The translations under genes and the position numbers were made by a program. The notes under the pieces are model-generated. The model had not been told where the DNA came from and did not search any database. It worked only from the letters and a program-made list of their open reading frames with translations. Of a DNA stretch of 64,000 nucleotides, positions 51,690 to 59,655 are shown piece after piece (within the stretch, counting starts at the first letter, position 1; every line of letters starts with the position of its first letter). The DNA lies in NCBI GenBank assembly GCA_965213545.1, contig CBDBZL010000002.1:310001-374000 (forward strand), in the 5' to 3' direction. The stretch comes from CBDBZL01 sp965213545 (lineage in GTDB: Bacteria; Pseudomonadota; Alphaproteobacteria; Sphingomonadales; Sphingomonadaceae).

Positions 51690-53546
51690 TTACCAGCCCG
51701 GCTGCGCCCCCCGGTTCTGCTCATCGAGCCAGGCCTTGAGCGGCGCGAAATACTCCACCATCGCCTGGCCTGACATCTCGCGGCTGCCGGTGAACGCTTC
51801 AAGCGCATCGGGCCAGGGTTGCGAAGAACCCATCTCGAGCATGGCATCGAGCCGCCGGCCGACCTCTTCATTGCCGTAGAACGAGCAGCGATGCAGCGGT
51901 CCTTCCCAGCCGGCCGCGTCGCAGGCAGCCTGGTAGAACTGGAATTGGAGAATGCGCGCCAGGAAGTAGCGCATGTAGGGGACGGTGGCGGGGATGTGAT
52001 ACTTGGCGCCCGGGTCGAAGGCGTCAGCAGACCTCTCCACCGGCGGCGTGATACCCTGGTATTCGCGCCGCAGATCGGTCCAGGCGTCGTTATATTGCGC
52101 AGGCTGGATCGAGCCGTCGAACACGCCCCAGCGCCATTTGTCGACCAGCAGGCCGAAAGGCAGGAAGGCGACCTTGTCCATCGCCTGCCGCAGCAGCAAG
52201 CCGATATCCTTGTCGGCGCCCGGAACCTGACCAGGCTCGAGCATGCCGATCTGGACGAGGTATTCGGGCGTGATCGAAAGCGCGATCAGATCGCCGATCG
52301 CTTCGTGAAAGCCGTCATTGGCGCCGTCCAGATGCAGGTAGTCCTGCTGGTTATAGGCGCGCTGGTAGTAGTTGTGGCCAAGCTCGTGATGGATGGTGAC
52401 GAAATCATCGGCGTTGGGCTTAATGCACATCTTGATGCGCAGGTCATCGACATTGTCGAGGTTCCAGGCGCTCGCGTGGCAAACCACCTCGCGATCCGCC
52501 GGCTTGGTGAACATCGAGCGGTCCCAGAAGGTCTCGGGCAGTTCGTCGAACCCCAGCGAGGAGAAGAAGCCCTCGCCCGCGCGCACCATGTCGACCTCGC
52601 TCAGCTCGCGCGCAGCGATCAGCTCGGTCAGGTCGTAACCCACGTCGCCCGCGCCTTCGGGAGCGACCAGCGGGTAGATATTGCCCCACTCCTGCCCCCA
52701 CATATTGCCCAGAAGATCGGCGCGGATGGGACCGGTCGCCGGCTGCACCGCGTCGCCGTATTTGGCCTTGAGCTGGCTGCGGACATAGGTGTGCAGCGAG
52801 AGGTAGAGCGGCTTCACCTCCTGCCACAGCCGCTCCACCGTGGCGGCGAATTCGGCCGGCTCCATGTCGTAGTTCGACCGCCACAGCGCGCCGGTATCGG
52901 CATAGCCCAGCTCGCGCGCGCCTTCGTTGGCAATGGCGACCATGCGGGTGAAATCCTCACGCATCGGCGCGCCGACATTGCCATGCCAGCTTGCCCACAT
53001 CTCCGCATATTGAGCGGGCGTATGCTCCAGGTTGCCCATCTCGGCCTCGATATCCGAGCCCGAGATCGGCTCGCCGTTCAGCGTGCCCCGGCCGCGGCCA
53101 TATTGCGACTTGAGATCGGTGGCGATGGCATTGAGTTCGGCCGCCGCACCGGCGGTGGTTGGCGCGGGCAGAACAATGCGGGTGCGCAGCATGGTCAGCT
53201 TGCGCGCCACTTCTGGGTCAAGACCCGCGATCTCGGCGTAACGCGCCGCGCCCATCGCATAGTCCACCTCCTTCTCGGTCCCTTGCGCCCCCACCTGCAC
53301 CGCCAGCGCATCGGTATCCGGCGTAATGTAGGTGGCGTTGATCCAGGCAGCGCGGCCCTGCTCGATCGCATGGGCGGCAAGATCGGCCTCGGCGGCATCG
53401 ACGAACGCGGCGGCACCTTGCGGGGTGAGCGGATAGGAAAACGCAGGCGGCGAAGCATTCGCGGTAGCGGGGTCCTGGGCTAGGGCGGGCTGCGACAACC
53501 CGGTGACAGCAAGCGCGGCAAGCGCGACCGAAGCGAGGAGTCTCAT
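51690..53546 (-). CDS. M2 family peptidyl-dipeptidase A (ACE-like)
   Basis: An exported zinc dipeptidyl carboxypeptidase of 618 residues, homologous to animal angiotensin-converting enzyme. The signal peptide is LLASVALAALAVTGLSQPALA. The zinc motif is TIHHELGHNYYQ, with the third ligand in the downstream GFHEAIGD. YLHLDGANDGFHEAIGD and FAKFHIP-like (GAKYHIP) regions are family features. It probably acts on oligopeptides in the periplasm. It has no obvious operon partners, since the alpha/beta hydrolase upstream is 73 nt away. Confidence 0.94.
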   Translation of the reverse strand: MRLLASVALAALAVTGLSQPALAQDPATANASPPAFSYPLTPQGAAAFVDAAEADLAAHAIEQGRAAWINATYITPDTDALAVQVGAQGTEKEVDYAMGAARYAEIAGLDPEVARKLTMLRTRIVLPAPTTAGAAAELNAIATDLKSQYGRGRGTLNGEPISGSDIEAEMGNLEHTPAQYAEMWASWHGNVGAPMREDFTRMVAIANEGARELGYADTGALWRSNYDMEPAEFAATVERLWQEVKPLYLSLHTYVRSQLKAKYGDAVQPATGPIRADLLGNMWGQEWGNIYPLVAPEGAGDVGYDLTELIAARELSEVDMVRAGEGFFSSLGFDELPETFWDRSMFTKPADREVVCHASAWNLDNVDDLRIKMCIKPNADDFVTIHHELGHNYYQRAYNQQDYLHLDGANDGFHEAIGDLIALSITPEYLVQIGMLEPGQVPGADKDIGLLLRQAMDKVAFLPFGLLVDKWRWGVFDGSIQPAQYNDAWTDLRREYQGITPPVERSADAFDPGAKYHIPATVPYMRYFLARILQFQFYQAACDAAGWEGPLHRCSFYGNEEVGRRLDAMLEMGSSQPWPDALEAFTGSREMSGQAMVEYFAPLKAWLDEQNRGAQPGW

Positions 53547-53619
53547 GGGCGGCGTCCTTGTTCTGAGCTTGTTAAAACGGTTGCTCCGGATACCTCCCCT
53601 AAGCTGCAGAGACGCTTAA

Positions 53620-54375
53620 TCAAGCCGCCAGGAAACCTGTGATCGCCTGGCCCAGTTCGGGCTTCGTCACACAGCTCATATGGGTGCCGGGTACTTCCTT
53701 GAACTCTCCATCTGGCAAGCTGTCGGCCAACGCTTGGGGCGAGCCATTGTCGCGGTCCTCATCGCCGCAAACCACCAAGCTGGGCATGGTGACAGCGGCA
53801 AGCGCGGCGGGCTCGATGTCGCCCACCGACTGAAGCAGCAACCGGGCGGCGGTCTTGTCGACCTGCATTGTCTTCATAAACTGGACGGCGAAGTATGCCG
53901 GGTCGCCGCGCTCAACCTGGTCGAACCGGTCGATCGCATCGATAAAAAATGCCGAGCGTCTTTGCCAGCCGGACAGTCCCTCCAAGCCCATTCCCACCAG
54001 CACCAGACGGCGCGGCCTGAGCCCGGCGATGACCCCGGCCACCGCTGTGCGCGCACCAAGCGAGAAACCGACCAGATCGTACTCATCCAGCGCCAGCCGT
54101 TCGATCAGCGTCGTGACATCGCGCACCAGAACATCGGCGGGGTAGGCCTTGCGATCGTGCGGCTTACCGCTTTGCCCATGCGCGCGAAGGTCGGGCATGA
54201 TCGCCTCGAACCCCTGATCGACCAGCGTCGCGGCATGGCCGAAGCGCAGCCAGTTCATTTCGGCATTCGAAAACAATCCATGCAACAGCACCACCGGATG
54301 GCCGGACCCCATTCGATGCACGGCAAGCGGCGTTTCATCGAAACTGTTGACGTGCCGGGTCATAGGATCATCCAT
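53620..54375 (-). CDS. Alpha/beta-fold hydrolase
   Basis: A 251-residue hydrolase without a signal peptide. The oxyanion region is VVLLHGLFSNAEMNW, the nucleophile elbow is VGFSLGARTAV with Ser, the acid is near VVCGDEDRDNG, and the His is in PGTHMSCV. The substrate is unknown, and esterase-like or epoxide-hydrolase-like relatives are possible. The start could be ATG 54363 instead, and neither has a clear Shine-Dalgarno. It follows asd by 80 nt on the same strand. Confidence 0.87.
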   Translation of the reverse strand: MDDPMTRHVNSFDETPLAVHRMGSGHPVVLLHGLFSNAEMNWLRFGHAATLVDQGFEAIMPDLRAHGQSGKPHDRKAYPADVLVRDVTTLIERLALDEYDLVGFSLGARTAVAGVIAGLRPRRLVLVGMGLEGLSGWQRRSAFFIDAIDRFDQVERGDPAYFAVQFMKTMQVDKTAARLLLQSVGDIEPAALAAVTMPSLVVCGDEDRDNGSPQALADSLPDGEFKEVPGTHMSCVTKPELGQAITGFLAA

Positions 54376-54455
54376 TCGCTCTGGGAGCCGCGGTCATGGG
54401 ACGGCCCGGTCCGGCGGACTGGCCGGCAACCCCATCAGCCACCCGATCAGGCGCA

Positions 54456-55481
54456 TCATCCCTTCTTCAGGTGACGCCGGCCCAGCAGCTCGGCAATCTG
54501 CACCGCATTGAGTGCGGCGCCCTTCCTGAGGTTATCCGAGACGCACCATAGCGACAGGCCATTGTCGACCGTGGGATCCTCGCGCACGCGGCTGACATAG
54601 GTCGCACCATCGCCTGCGCATTCCACCGGTGTGACGTATCCTCCGTCCTCATGCTTGTCGACCAGCATGATGCCCGGCGCCTCGCGCAAGATGTCCTGCG
54701 CCTGGCTGGCGCTGAGCTCGCGCTCGAACTCGATATTGATCGCCTCGCTATGGCCGACGAACACCGGGACGCGCACGCAGGTGGCACTCACCTTGATCTT
54801 GGGGTCGAGGATCTTTTTGGTCTCGATCACCATCTTCCATTCCTCCTTGGTCGAGCCGTCGTCGAGGAATTCGTCGATATGGGGGATGACGTTGAAGGCG
54901 ATCTGCTTGGTGAACTTGCGCGGCTCGACCGGGTCGCCGACGAAGATCGCGCGTGATTGCTCGAACAGCTCGTCCATCCCCGCCCGCCCCGCGCCGGAGA
55001 CCGACTGATAGGTGCTCACCACAACCCGCTTGATGCGCGCCGCATCATGCAGCGGCTTGAGCGCGACCACCAGTTGTGCGGTCGAGCAATTGGGATTGGC
55101 GATGATATTGCGCTTGGAATAGAGATCGATCGCGTCGGGGTTCACCTCGGGTACGATGAGCGGAACGTCGGGGTCCATCCGGTAGAGCGAGGAATTGTCG
55201 ATCACCACGCAGCCTGTTGCCGCGGCCTTGGGCGCATAGAGCTTCGCCGGCCCCGAACCGGCGGCGAACAGCGCGATATCCCAGCCCGTAAAATCGAAAT
55301 GCTCGATATTGCGGCATTTGAGCATGCGCCCGGTATCGCCCAGCTCCACCTCGCTGCCATGGCTGCGCGAACTGGTCACCGCGGCCGCCTCGGCAAGCGG
55401 GAAGGCGCGCTCGGCGAGGATGGCCAGCATCTCGCGCCCCACATTGCCCGTCGCACCTATTACCGCAACCCGATAGCCCAT
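54456..55481 (-). CDS. asd: Aspartate-semialdehyde dehydrogenase
   Basis: NADPH-dependent reduction of aspartyl phosphate, on the route to lysine, diaminopimelate, threonine and methionine. It is 341 residues. The NADP loop is VIGATGNVGREML. The catalytic Cys is in NPNCSTAQLVVALKPLHD. TYQSVSGAGRAGMDEL and the His in FVGHSEAINIEF complete the site. A terminator at 55547-55575 separates it from the CHRD gene, so it has its own promoter within 65 nt. Confidence 0.96.
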   Translation of the reverse strand: MGYRVAVIGATGNVGREMLAILAERAFPLAEAAAVTSSRSHGSEVELGDTGRMLKCRNIEHFDFTGWDIALFAAGSGPAKLYAPKAAATGCVVIDNSSLYRMDPDVPLIVPEVNPDAIDLYSKRNIIANPNCSTAQLVVALKPLHDAARIKRVVVSTYQSVSGAGRAGMDELFEQSRAIFVGDPVEPRKFTKQIAFNVIPHIDEFLDDGSTKEEWKMVIETKKILDPKIKVSATCVRVPVFVGHSEAINIEFERELSASQAQDILREAPGIMLVDKHEDGGYVTPVECAGDGATYVSRVREDPTVDNGLSLWCVSDNLRKGAALNAVQIAELLGRRHLKKG

Positions 55482-55546
55482 CCGCCGAACCCCCTATAGA
55501 GCGGCCCGGCCTTGCCCGCTTCCCGCCGCAAGTGCAAACCGGCTGC

Positions 55547-55575
55547 AAAAAGGGCGACCGAAGCCGCCCTCTTTA
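55547..55575 (-). terminator. Rho-independent terminator after the CHRD/PEP-CTERM gene
   Basis: On the minus strand AGGGCG (55570-55565) pairs with CGCCCT (55556-55551) around an 8-nt loop containing TTCG, and is followed by TTTTT. It starts about 25 nt after the CHRD gene stop. Confidence 0.85.
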
Positions 55576-55597
55576 GGTCAGGATCCCGCGTTTCTAC

Positions 55598-56323
55598 TCA
55601 GGCGTAGCTGACACTCACGCGGCGCTTGCGGCGAACCACCATGCCGATGGCACCGAACCCGACCAGCATCATTAGCCAGGTAGCAGGCTCGGGCACCACG
55701 CCCACCTCGCCGCCCATCGTCGGCAGTCTCGGCTTGTAGCCGGCAACCCCATCGACCTCTCCAGGAGTTCCTGCGCCGACCCCGGGAGCAAATTGGCCAT
55801 GGATTACCAGTTCGCGCAGGTCGAGGCCCATCTTGTCCGCACCAATCAGGTCGTCGATCGTGTAGCGCGGGTTGTTCATGTCTCCGCCGACAAAGCCGAA
55901 GTTCATCGGATCGGTCAGGTCGAACAGGTTGCTGTAATTGATCGTGGAGCCCGTGCCGATGGTGTTCATGTTAAGCACGATGAACCCGTAACTCGGCAGC
56001 GCTTCGGCCAGTTCGGTAAAGCCATCGCCATCGGGATCGAGGCCGGGGGGCGGAAGCACCGAGTTGATCGGCAGTCCATCGGCCCCATTCGCAAACCGGC
56101 CGTGAAGGTGCGCGACATGCGGACCATCATCCAGACCGGTGGCGTTGATGTTCACCAGCAATGTGTTGGCCAATGTGTCCAAGGTGTAGGTGGCATAGCC
56201 GCTTCCCAGCCCGTTGATCGGCGTGAGAGGTGAATCATAAACGATGGTTGCGGCGGCAACCGGCGATGCCGAAAGGCCGGCCGCGACGATCGCGGCAAGG
56301 CCAAGGCGTTGAGGAAGTTTCAT
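55598..56323 (-). CDS. CHRD-domain PEP-CTERM exported protein
   Basis: A 241-residue secreted protein. It has a signal peptide (LGLAAIVAAGLSASPVAAA). The CHRD-like domain includes HVAHLHGRFANG and later ELVIHGQFAPG, the His motifs of that fold. The C-terminal anchor is VPEPATWLMMLVGFGAIG followed by VRRKRR. An exosortase is expected elsewhere in the genome. A perfect inverted repeat lies in its leader (56347-56363). It is the second PEP-CTERM protein in the window. Confidence 0.9.
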   Translation of the reverse strand: MKLPQRLGLAAIVAAGLSASPVAAATIVYDSPLTPINGLGSGYATYTLDTLANTLLVNINATGLDDGPHVAHLHGRFANGADGLPINSVLPPPGLDPDGDGFTELAEALPSYGFIVLNMNTIGTGSTINYSNLFDLTDPMNFGFVGGDMNNPRYTIDDLIGADKMGLDLRELVIHGQFAPGVGAGTPGEVDGVAGYKPRLPTMGGEVGVVPEPATWLMMLVGFGAIGMVVRRKRRVSVSYA

Positions 56324-56346
56324 AAGATCAGCTCCAGTACCCGTGC

Positions 56347-56363
56347 GAGGGGATTATCCCCTC
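56347..56363. promoter_or_regulatory. Inverted repeat GAGGGGA-TTA-TCCCCTC in the CHRD gene leader
   Basis: A perfect 7-bp inverted repeat with a 3-nt centre, 24 nt upstream of the CHRD/PEP-CTERM start. It could be an operator or a leader hairpin that affects ribosome access. Confidence 0.45.
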
Positions 56364-56468
56364 ACACTGCCTACGGAGCTCCGCGATGACCGGTTTGGCC
56401 GGCAATGCGGTAATAGGATGAAGCGGTCCCCTTATGGGACAAGTGACCCACTATTCTTAACAAACTAC

Positions 56469-56487
56469 GGAAAAATCAGCTTTTTCC
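56469..56487 (-). terminator. AT-rich hairpin downstream of rplS
   Basis: GGAAAAA-N5-TTTTTCC, a 7-bp perfect stem beginning 12 nt after the rplS stop on the minus strand. It is A/T-rich with a T-rich right arm, so it may terminate the trmD-rplS transcript. It is weaker than the terminators at 28757 and 55547. Confidence 0.45.
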
Positions 56488-56494
56488 TAACTAG

Positions 56495-56520
56495 CGCGAT
56501 CAGCTCTTGTCCTGATCGCG
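56495..56520. repeat. 9-bp inverted repeat across the rplS stop codon
   Basis: CGCGATCAG (56495-56503) and CTGATCGCG (56512-56520) are perfectly complementary with an 8-nt loop. The stop codon (56502-56500) sits in one arm. In mRNA this hairpin would sequester the rplS stop. Confidence 0.5.
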
Positions 56521-56880
56521 CACCTCGCGCCGCTCGACGATGCGGGCGCGCTTGCCCGTGCGGCCGCGCAGGTAATAGAGCTTGGCGCGGCGGACCACGC
56601 CGCGGCGAACCACGGTGATGGAATCAATATTGGGCGAATAGAGCGGAAAGACGCGCTCGACACCTTCGCCGAAACTGATCTTGCGCACGGTGAAGTTGCT
56701 GCCCATCGCCCGGTTGGAGCGGGCGATGCACACGCCCTCGAAGTTCTGCACACGTGTGCGCTCGCCCTCGACCACCCGCACACCAACGCGCAAAGTGTCA
56801 CCGGCCCGAAACTCGGGTATGTCCTTGCCCTCGGCCAACGCGCCGATGGCCTCGGCTTCCAGTTCCTGAATAAGGCCCAT
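56500..56880 (-). CDS. rplS: 50S ribosomal protein L19
   Basis: A large-subunit protein at the 30S-50S interface, 126 residues. RAGDTLRVGVRVVEGERTR, NFEGVCIARSNR and VRRAKLYYLRGRTGKRARI are conserved. ATG 56880 (MGLIQELEAEAI) has AAGG just upstream and matches the family. The longer frame to 57018 runs through trmD. It follows trmD by 4 nt. Confidence 0.96.
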   Translation of the reverse strand: MGLIQELEAEAIGALAEGKDIPEFRAGDTLRVGVRVVEGERTRVQNFEGVCIARSNRAMGSNFTVRKISFGEGVERVFPLYSPNIDSITVVRRGVVRRAKLYYLRGRTGKRARIVERREVRDQDKS

Positions 56881-56884
56881 CACC

Positions 56885-57625
56885 TTAGTCCCTGTCTTCA
56901 TGCCGCGCGTCAGAGGCAGGCTGGCCCCGAGCGCCCCGATAGCGCTCCCAAAGGTCCGGCCTGCGTGACCGTGTGTCTTCTTCCGCGCGGGATTTCCTCC
57001 ACGCGGCGATCCTCGCATGATCCCCCGATCGCAGCACTTCGGGAACCGTGCGCCCTTCCCACATCTGCGGTCGGGTGAATTGCGGGTGTTCGAGAAGATC
57101 TTCCTCGAAGGATTCCTCGGCCCCGCTTGAAGCCGCGCCCATTACGCCGGGCAACAGGCGAATGCAAGCATCGAGCAACGCGATTGCCGCGGATTCGCCG
57201 CCGGACAGAACGACATCGGCCAGACAAAGCTGCTCGATGGCAGGGCGCGCTTCGAACAGCCGCTCGTCGAAGCCTTCGAAGCGGCCGCACAACAAGGTGA
57301 CGCCGCGGCCTGCGACAAGCTCGCGGATGCGCCCTTGGCTGACAGGTTTGCCACGCGGAGTGAGCGCGATCACGGGATTTGCGGGATGGCGCGCCACCGC
57401 ATGATCCACCGCCGCTGCCAGCACGTCGGGTTTGAGCACCATCCCCGCCCCGCCGCCCGCCGGCGTATCATCGACGGTGCGGTGCCTGTCCGTGGCGAAA
57501 TCGCGGATCTGCAGCGTTTCGAGCGACCAGTCGCCCCGCGCGAGCGACCGCCCCGCCAGCGAGACGCCCAGCGGGCCGGGAAACATCTCGGGATAAAGCG
57601 TTAGGATGGTGGCGACAAAGGTCAT
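56885..57625 (-). CDS. trmD: tRNA (guanine-37-N1)-methyltransferase
   Basis: Methylates G37 in tRNAs to prevent frameshifting. It is 246 residues. ILTLYPEMFPGPLGVSLAGR at the N-terminus and the knot-forming LLCGRFEGFDERL plus VLSGGESAAIALLDA motifs are typical. GAASSGAEESF is also conserved. ATG 57625 is the family start. Many proteobacteria have rpsP-rimM-trmD-rplS, but here the upstream neighbour is a divergent flavoprotein and rpsP/rimM are absent. Confidence 0.95.
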   Translation of the reverse strand: MTFVATILTLYPEMFPGPLGVSLAGRSLARGDWSLETLQIRDFATDRHRTVDDTPAGGGAGMVLKPDVLAAAVDHAVARHPANPVIALTPRGKPVSQGRIRELVAGRGVTLLCGRFEGFDERLFEARPAIEQLCLADVVLSGGESAAIALLDACIRLLPGVMGAASSGAEESFEEDLLEHPQFTRPQMWEGRTVPEVLRSGDHARIAAWRKSRAEEDTRSRRPDLWERYRGARGQPASDARHEDRD

Positions 57626-57841
57626 CGCGCTTCTTTCCCGGGGTATCGACTTACCGCTCGCCCCCATATCAAGAGGCGCGCTGGCAGCACGGGCACTGTT
57701 GCTGCGGGGACCACAAGATCGCGCGCGAAAGCGGCTGAGAAACAGTTGGTAAGGCTCCGCTCGATCATGCTTGCCCGCCTAGAACGGGGGCGGCGTCGAT
57801 ACCAGCGGGCACTCTTGCGCAATCCCGCGCGTTATCTGCCG

Positions 57842-58750
57842 ATGGATGACTGCATCATCGTCGGCGGCGGCCCTGCGGGATTGACCGCGGCGATCTATCT
57901 TGCCCGCTTTCACGTGTCTGTCCGCCTGTTCGACTGCGGAACCGGACGCGCCGCGATGATCCCGCGAAGCCATAATCATGCAGGCTTTCCCGGCGGAATA
58001 TCGGGCTCCGAATTGCTCGACCGGATGCGCGAACAGGCCGCCCGGTACGGCACGCAAACCGAACACCACCGCGTAACCGGAATTTTGGGGCAGGACGGAC
58101 ATTTCACCGTCGATACCGACAGCGCCACCCACCAGGCGCGCACGGTCCTGCTGGCAACAGGCGTGGTCAATCACCGCCCGGATGGGCTCGACGATGCGCT
58201 GCATGACGAGGCGCTCGAACGCGGCCTGCTGCGTTATTGCCCGATCTGCGATGCTTACGAGGTGACCGACAAGCGCGTCGGCGTCATCGGGACGTCCGAT
58301 CATGGTGCCGATGAGGCGCTGTTCCTGCGCGGCTATACCAGCGAGGTGACGCTGATCTCCCCGCATGGCGACCATGACCTCGACGCGGACTGTATCGCCG
58401 AACTCGATGCGGGCGGCATCACGCGGATCGCCGGCCCTTGCGGCAGGTTCGCGATCGAGGACGAGCAATTGTTCTTCGATACCGCCGCTGCGAGGGTCGG
58501 CTTCGACAGCGTCTACCCGGCGCTGGGCTCGGCGATCCGTTCCGAACTCGCCGTCGGCCTAGGCGCGGCGACAAGCGAAGAGGGCTGCATCAAGGTGGAC
58601 GATCACCAGCGCACGAACATCGCGGGTCTCTATGCGGCCGGCGACGTGGTCATCGGGCTCGATCAGATCAGCCACGCGATGGGCACGGCAGGCATTGCCG
58701 CCACCGCGATCCGCAACCACCTTGCGCAGCAACGCCCGCTTCGCCGCTAA
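57842..58750 (+). CDS. Thioredoxin-reductase-like FAD-dependent oxidoreductase
   Basis: A 302-residue flavoprotein of the low-molecular-weight thioredoxin reductase fold. The FAD motif is CIIVGGGPAGLTAAIYLARF, the redox-active pair is CPIC (YCPICDAYEV), and the C-terminal FAD site is GLYAAGDVVIG. The second nucleotide site is unusual: canonical GGGDSA is replaced by GTSDHGA, and the HRRxxxR NADPH-phosphate motif by SPHGDHD. It may therefore use NADH or another donor. ATG 57842 is the family start, and the frame to 57746 is an extension. It is divergent from trmD. Confidence 0.85.
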   Translation: MDDCIIVGGGPAGLTAAIYLARFHVSVRLFDCGTGRAAMIPRSHNHAGFPGGISGSELLDRMREQAARYGTQTEHHRVTGILGQDGHFTVDTDSATHQARTVLLATGVVNHRPDGLDDALHDEALERGLLRYCPICDAYEVTDKRVGVIGTSDHGADEALFLRGYTSEVTLISPHGDHDLDADCIAELDAGGITRIAGPCGRFAIEDEQLFFDTAAARVGFDSVYPALGSAIRSELAVGLGAATSEEGCIKVDDHQRTNIAGLYAAGDVVIGLDQISHAMGTAGIAATAIRNHLAQQRPLRR

Positions 58751-58761
58751 GGAAGCGCAGC

Positions 58762-59655
58762 TCAGTCGCGCGCCACCCATCTGACGAGCAGCATATGCGC
58801 GATCGCGAAGCGCGGTGGCGCGATAAAGCCCCCGTCTGTACCGCCATCTAACGCGCGAATAACCTCGTCGCGGGTGAACCAGCGGGCGTCTTCCAACTCG
58901 TCATGATCGATCACCAGCGCGCCGTCGCCGGCGGTGGCATGACAGCCGATCATCAGCTGCGAGGGAAACGGCCACGGCTGGCTGGCAAGGTAGGCAACAT
59001 CGCGCACGCGAATGCCCGCCTCCTCGAACACCTCGCGCGCCACCGCCTCCTCGATCGTTTCTCCCGGTTCAACAAAGCCCGCCAGCGCCGAATACACCCC
59101 TGGGGGGAAACCGGCTTGCCGCCCCAGTAGGAGAAGCGGGCCTTGCGGCGTCGATCGCTCGACCAGCATGATGGTAACCGGGTCCACCCGCGGGAAATGC
59201 TGCGCGGTGCAATGGGTGCACACCCGCTGCCAGCCTGCCTTGGCGATGGTGGTCGGCTGACCGCAAACCCCGCAGAAGCGATGCCGCGCGTGCCAGTCGA
59301 CAAGGCTTCGTGCGCCGCCGAACAGCGCAAGCTCGGGCACGCTAAGGCCACATATCGCCTCGATCAGCAACCTGCTTGCTCGCTGCGCACCTGGCGGGAC
59401 TTGACCGGGAACCCTGGCGAAGCATGGGCGCTGTTTCACCAGACCAAGGAAAACGCTCTCGCCGGCATCCGGCCCTTCAGGATCGAAATTATGCCTTACG
59501 AGCGCGCCTTGCCCATCGAGCACCGGGGAAAGCCCGTCCAACGCCAGCGAACAGGCTCCGACGCTGCTCACCAGCGCGGCAAGCGCGGCAGGGTTGCTGC
59601 GCAGGTAATCGGCCCTATCGACAAGGTGCCCGGCAAAAGCCGGCGCCTCGATCAC
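58762..59655 (-). CDS. nudC: NAD(+) diphosphatase
   Basis: Hydrolyses NAD(H) to NMN(H) and AMP and can remove NAD caps from RNA. It is 297 residues. The zinc ribbon is CGVCGQP...CTHC. The Nudix box GFVEPGETIEEAVAREVFEE is followed by AGIRVRDVAYLASQPWPFPS, which contains the SQPWPFPxS signature of NudC. ATG 59655 overlaps the upstream serine-hydrolase stop by 4 nt (ATGA). Confidence 0.95.
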   Translation of the reverse strand: MIEAPAFAGHLVDRADYLRSNPAALAALVSSVGACSLALDGLSPVLDGQGALVRHNFDPEGPDAGESVFLGLVKQRPCFARVPGQVPPGAQRASRLLIEAICGLSVPELALFGGARSLVDWHARHRFCGVCGQPTTIAKAGWQRVCTHCTAQHFPRVDPVTIMLVERSTPQGPLLLLGRQAGFPPGVYSALAGFVEPGETIEEAVAREVFEEAGIRVRDVAYLASQPWPFPSQLMIGCHATAGDGALVIDHDELEDARWFTRDEVIRALDGGTDGGFIAPPRFAIAHMLLVRWVARD

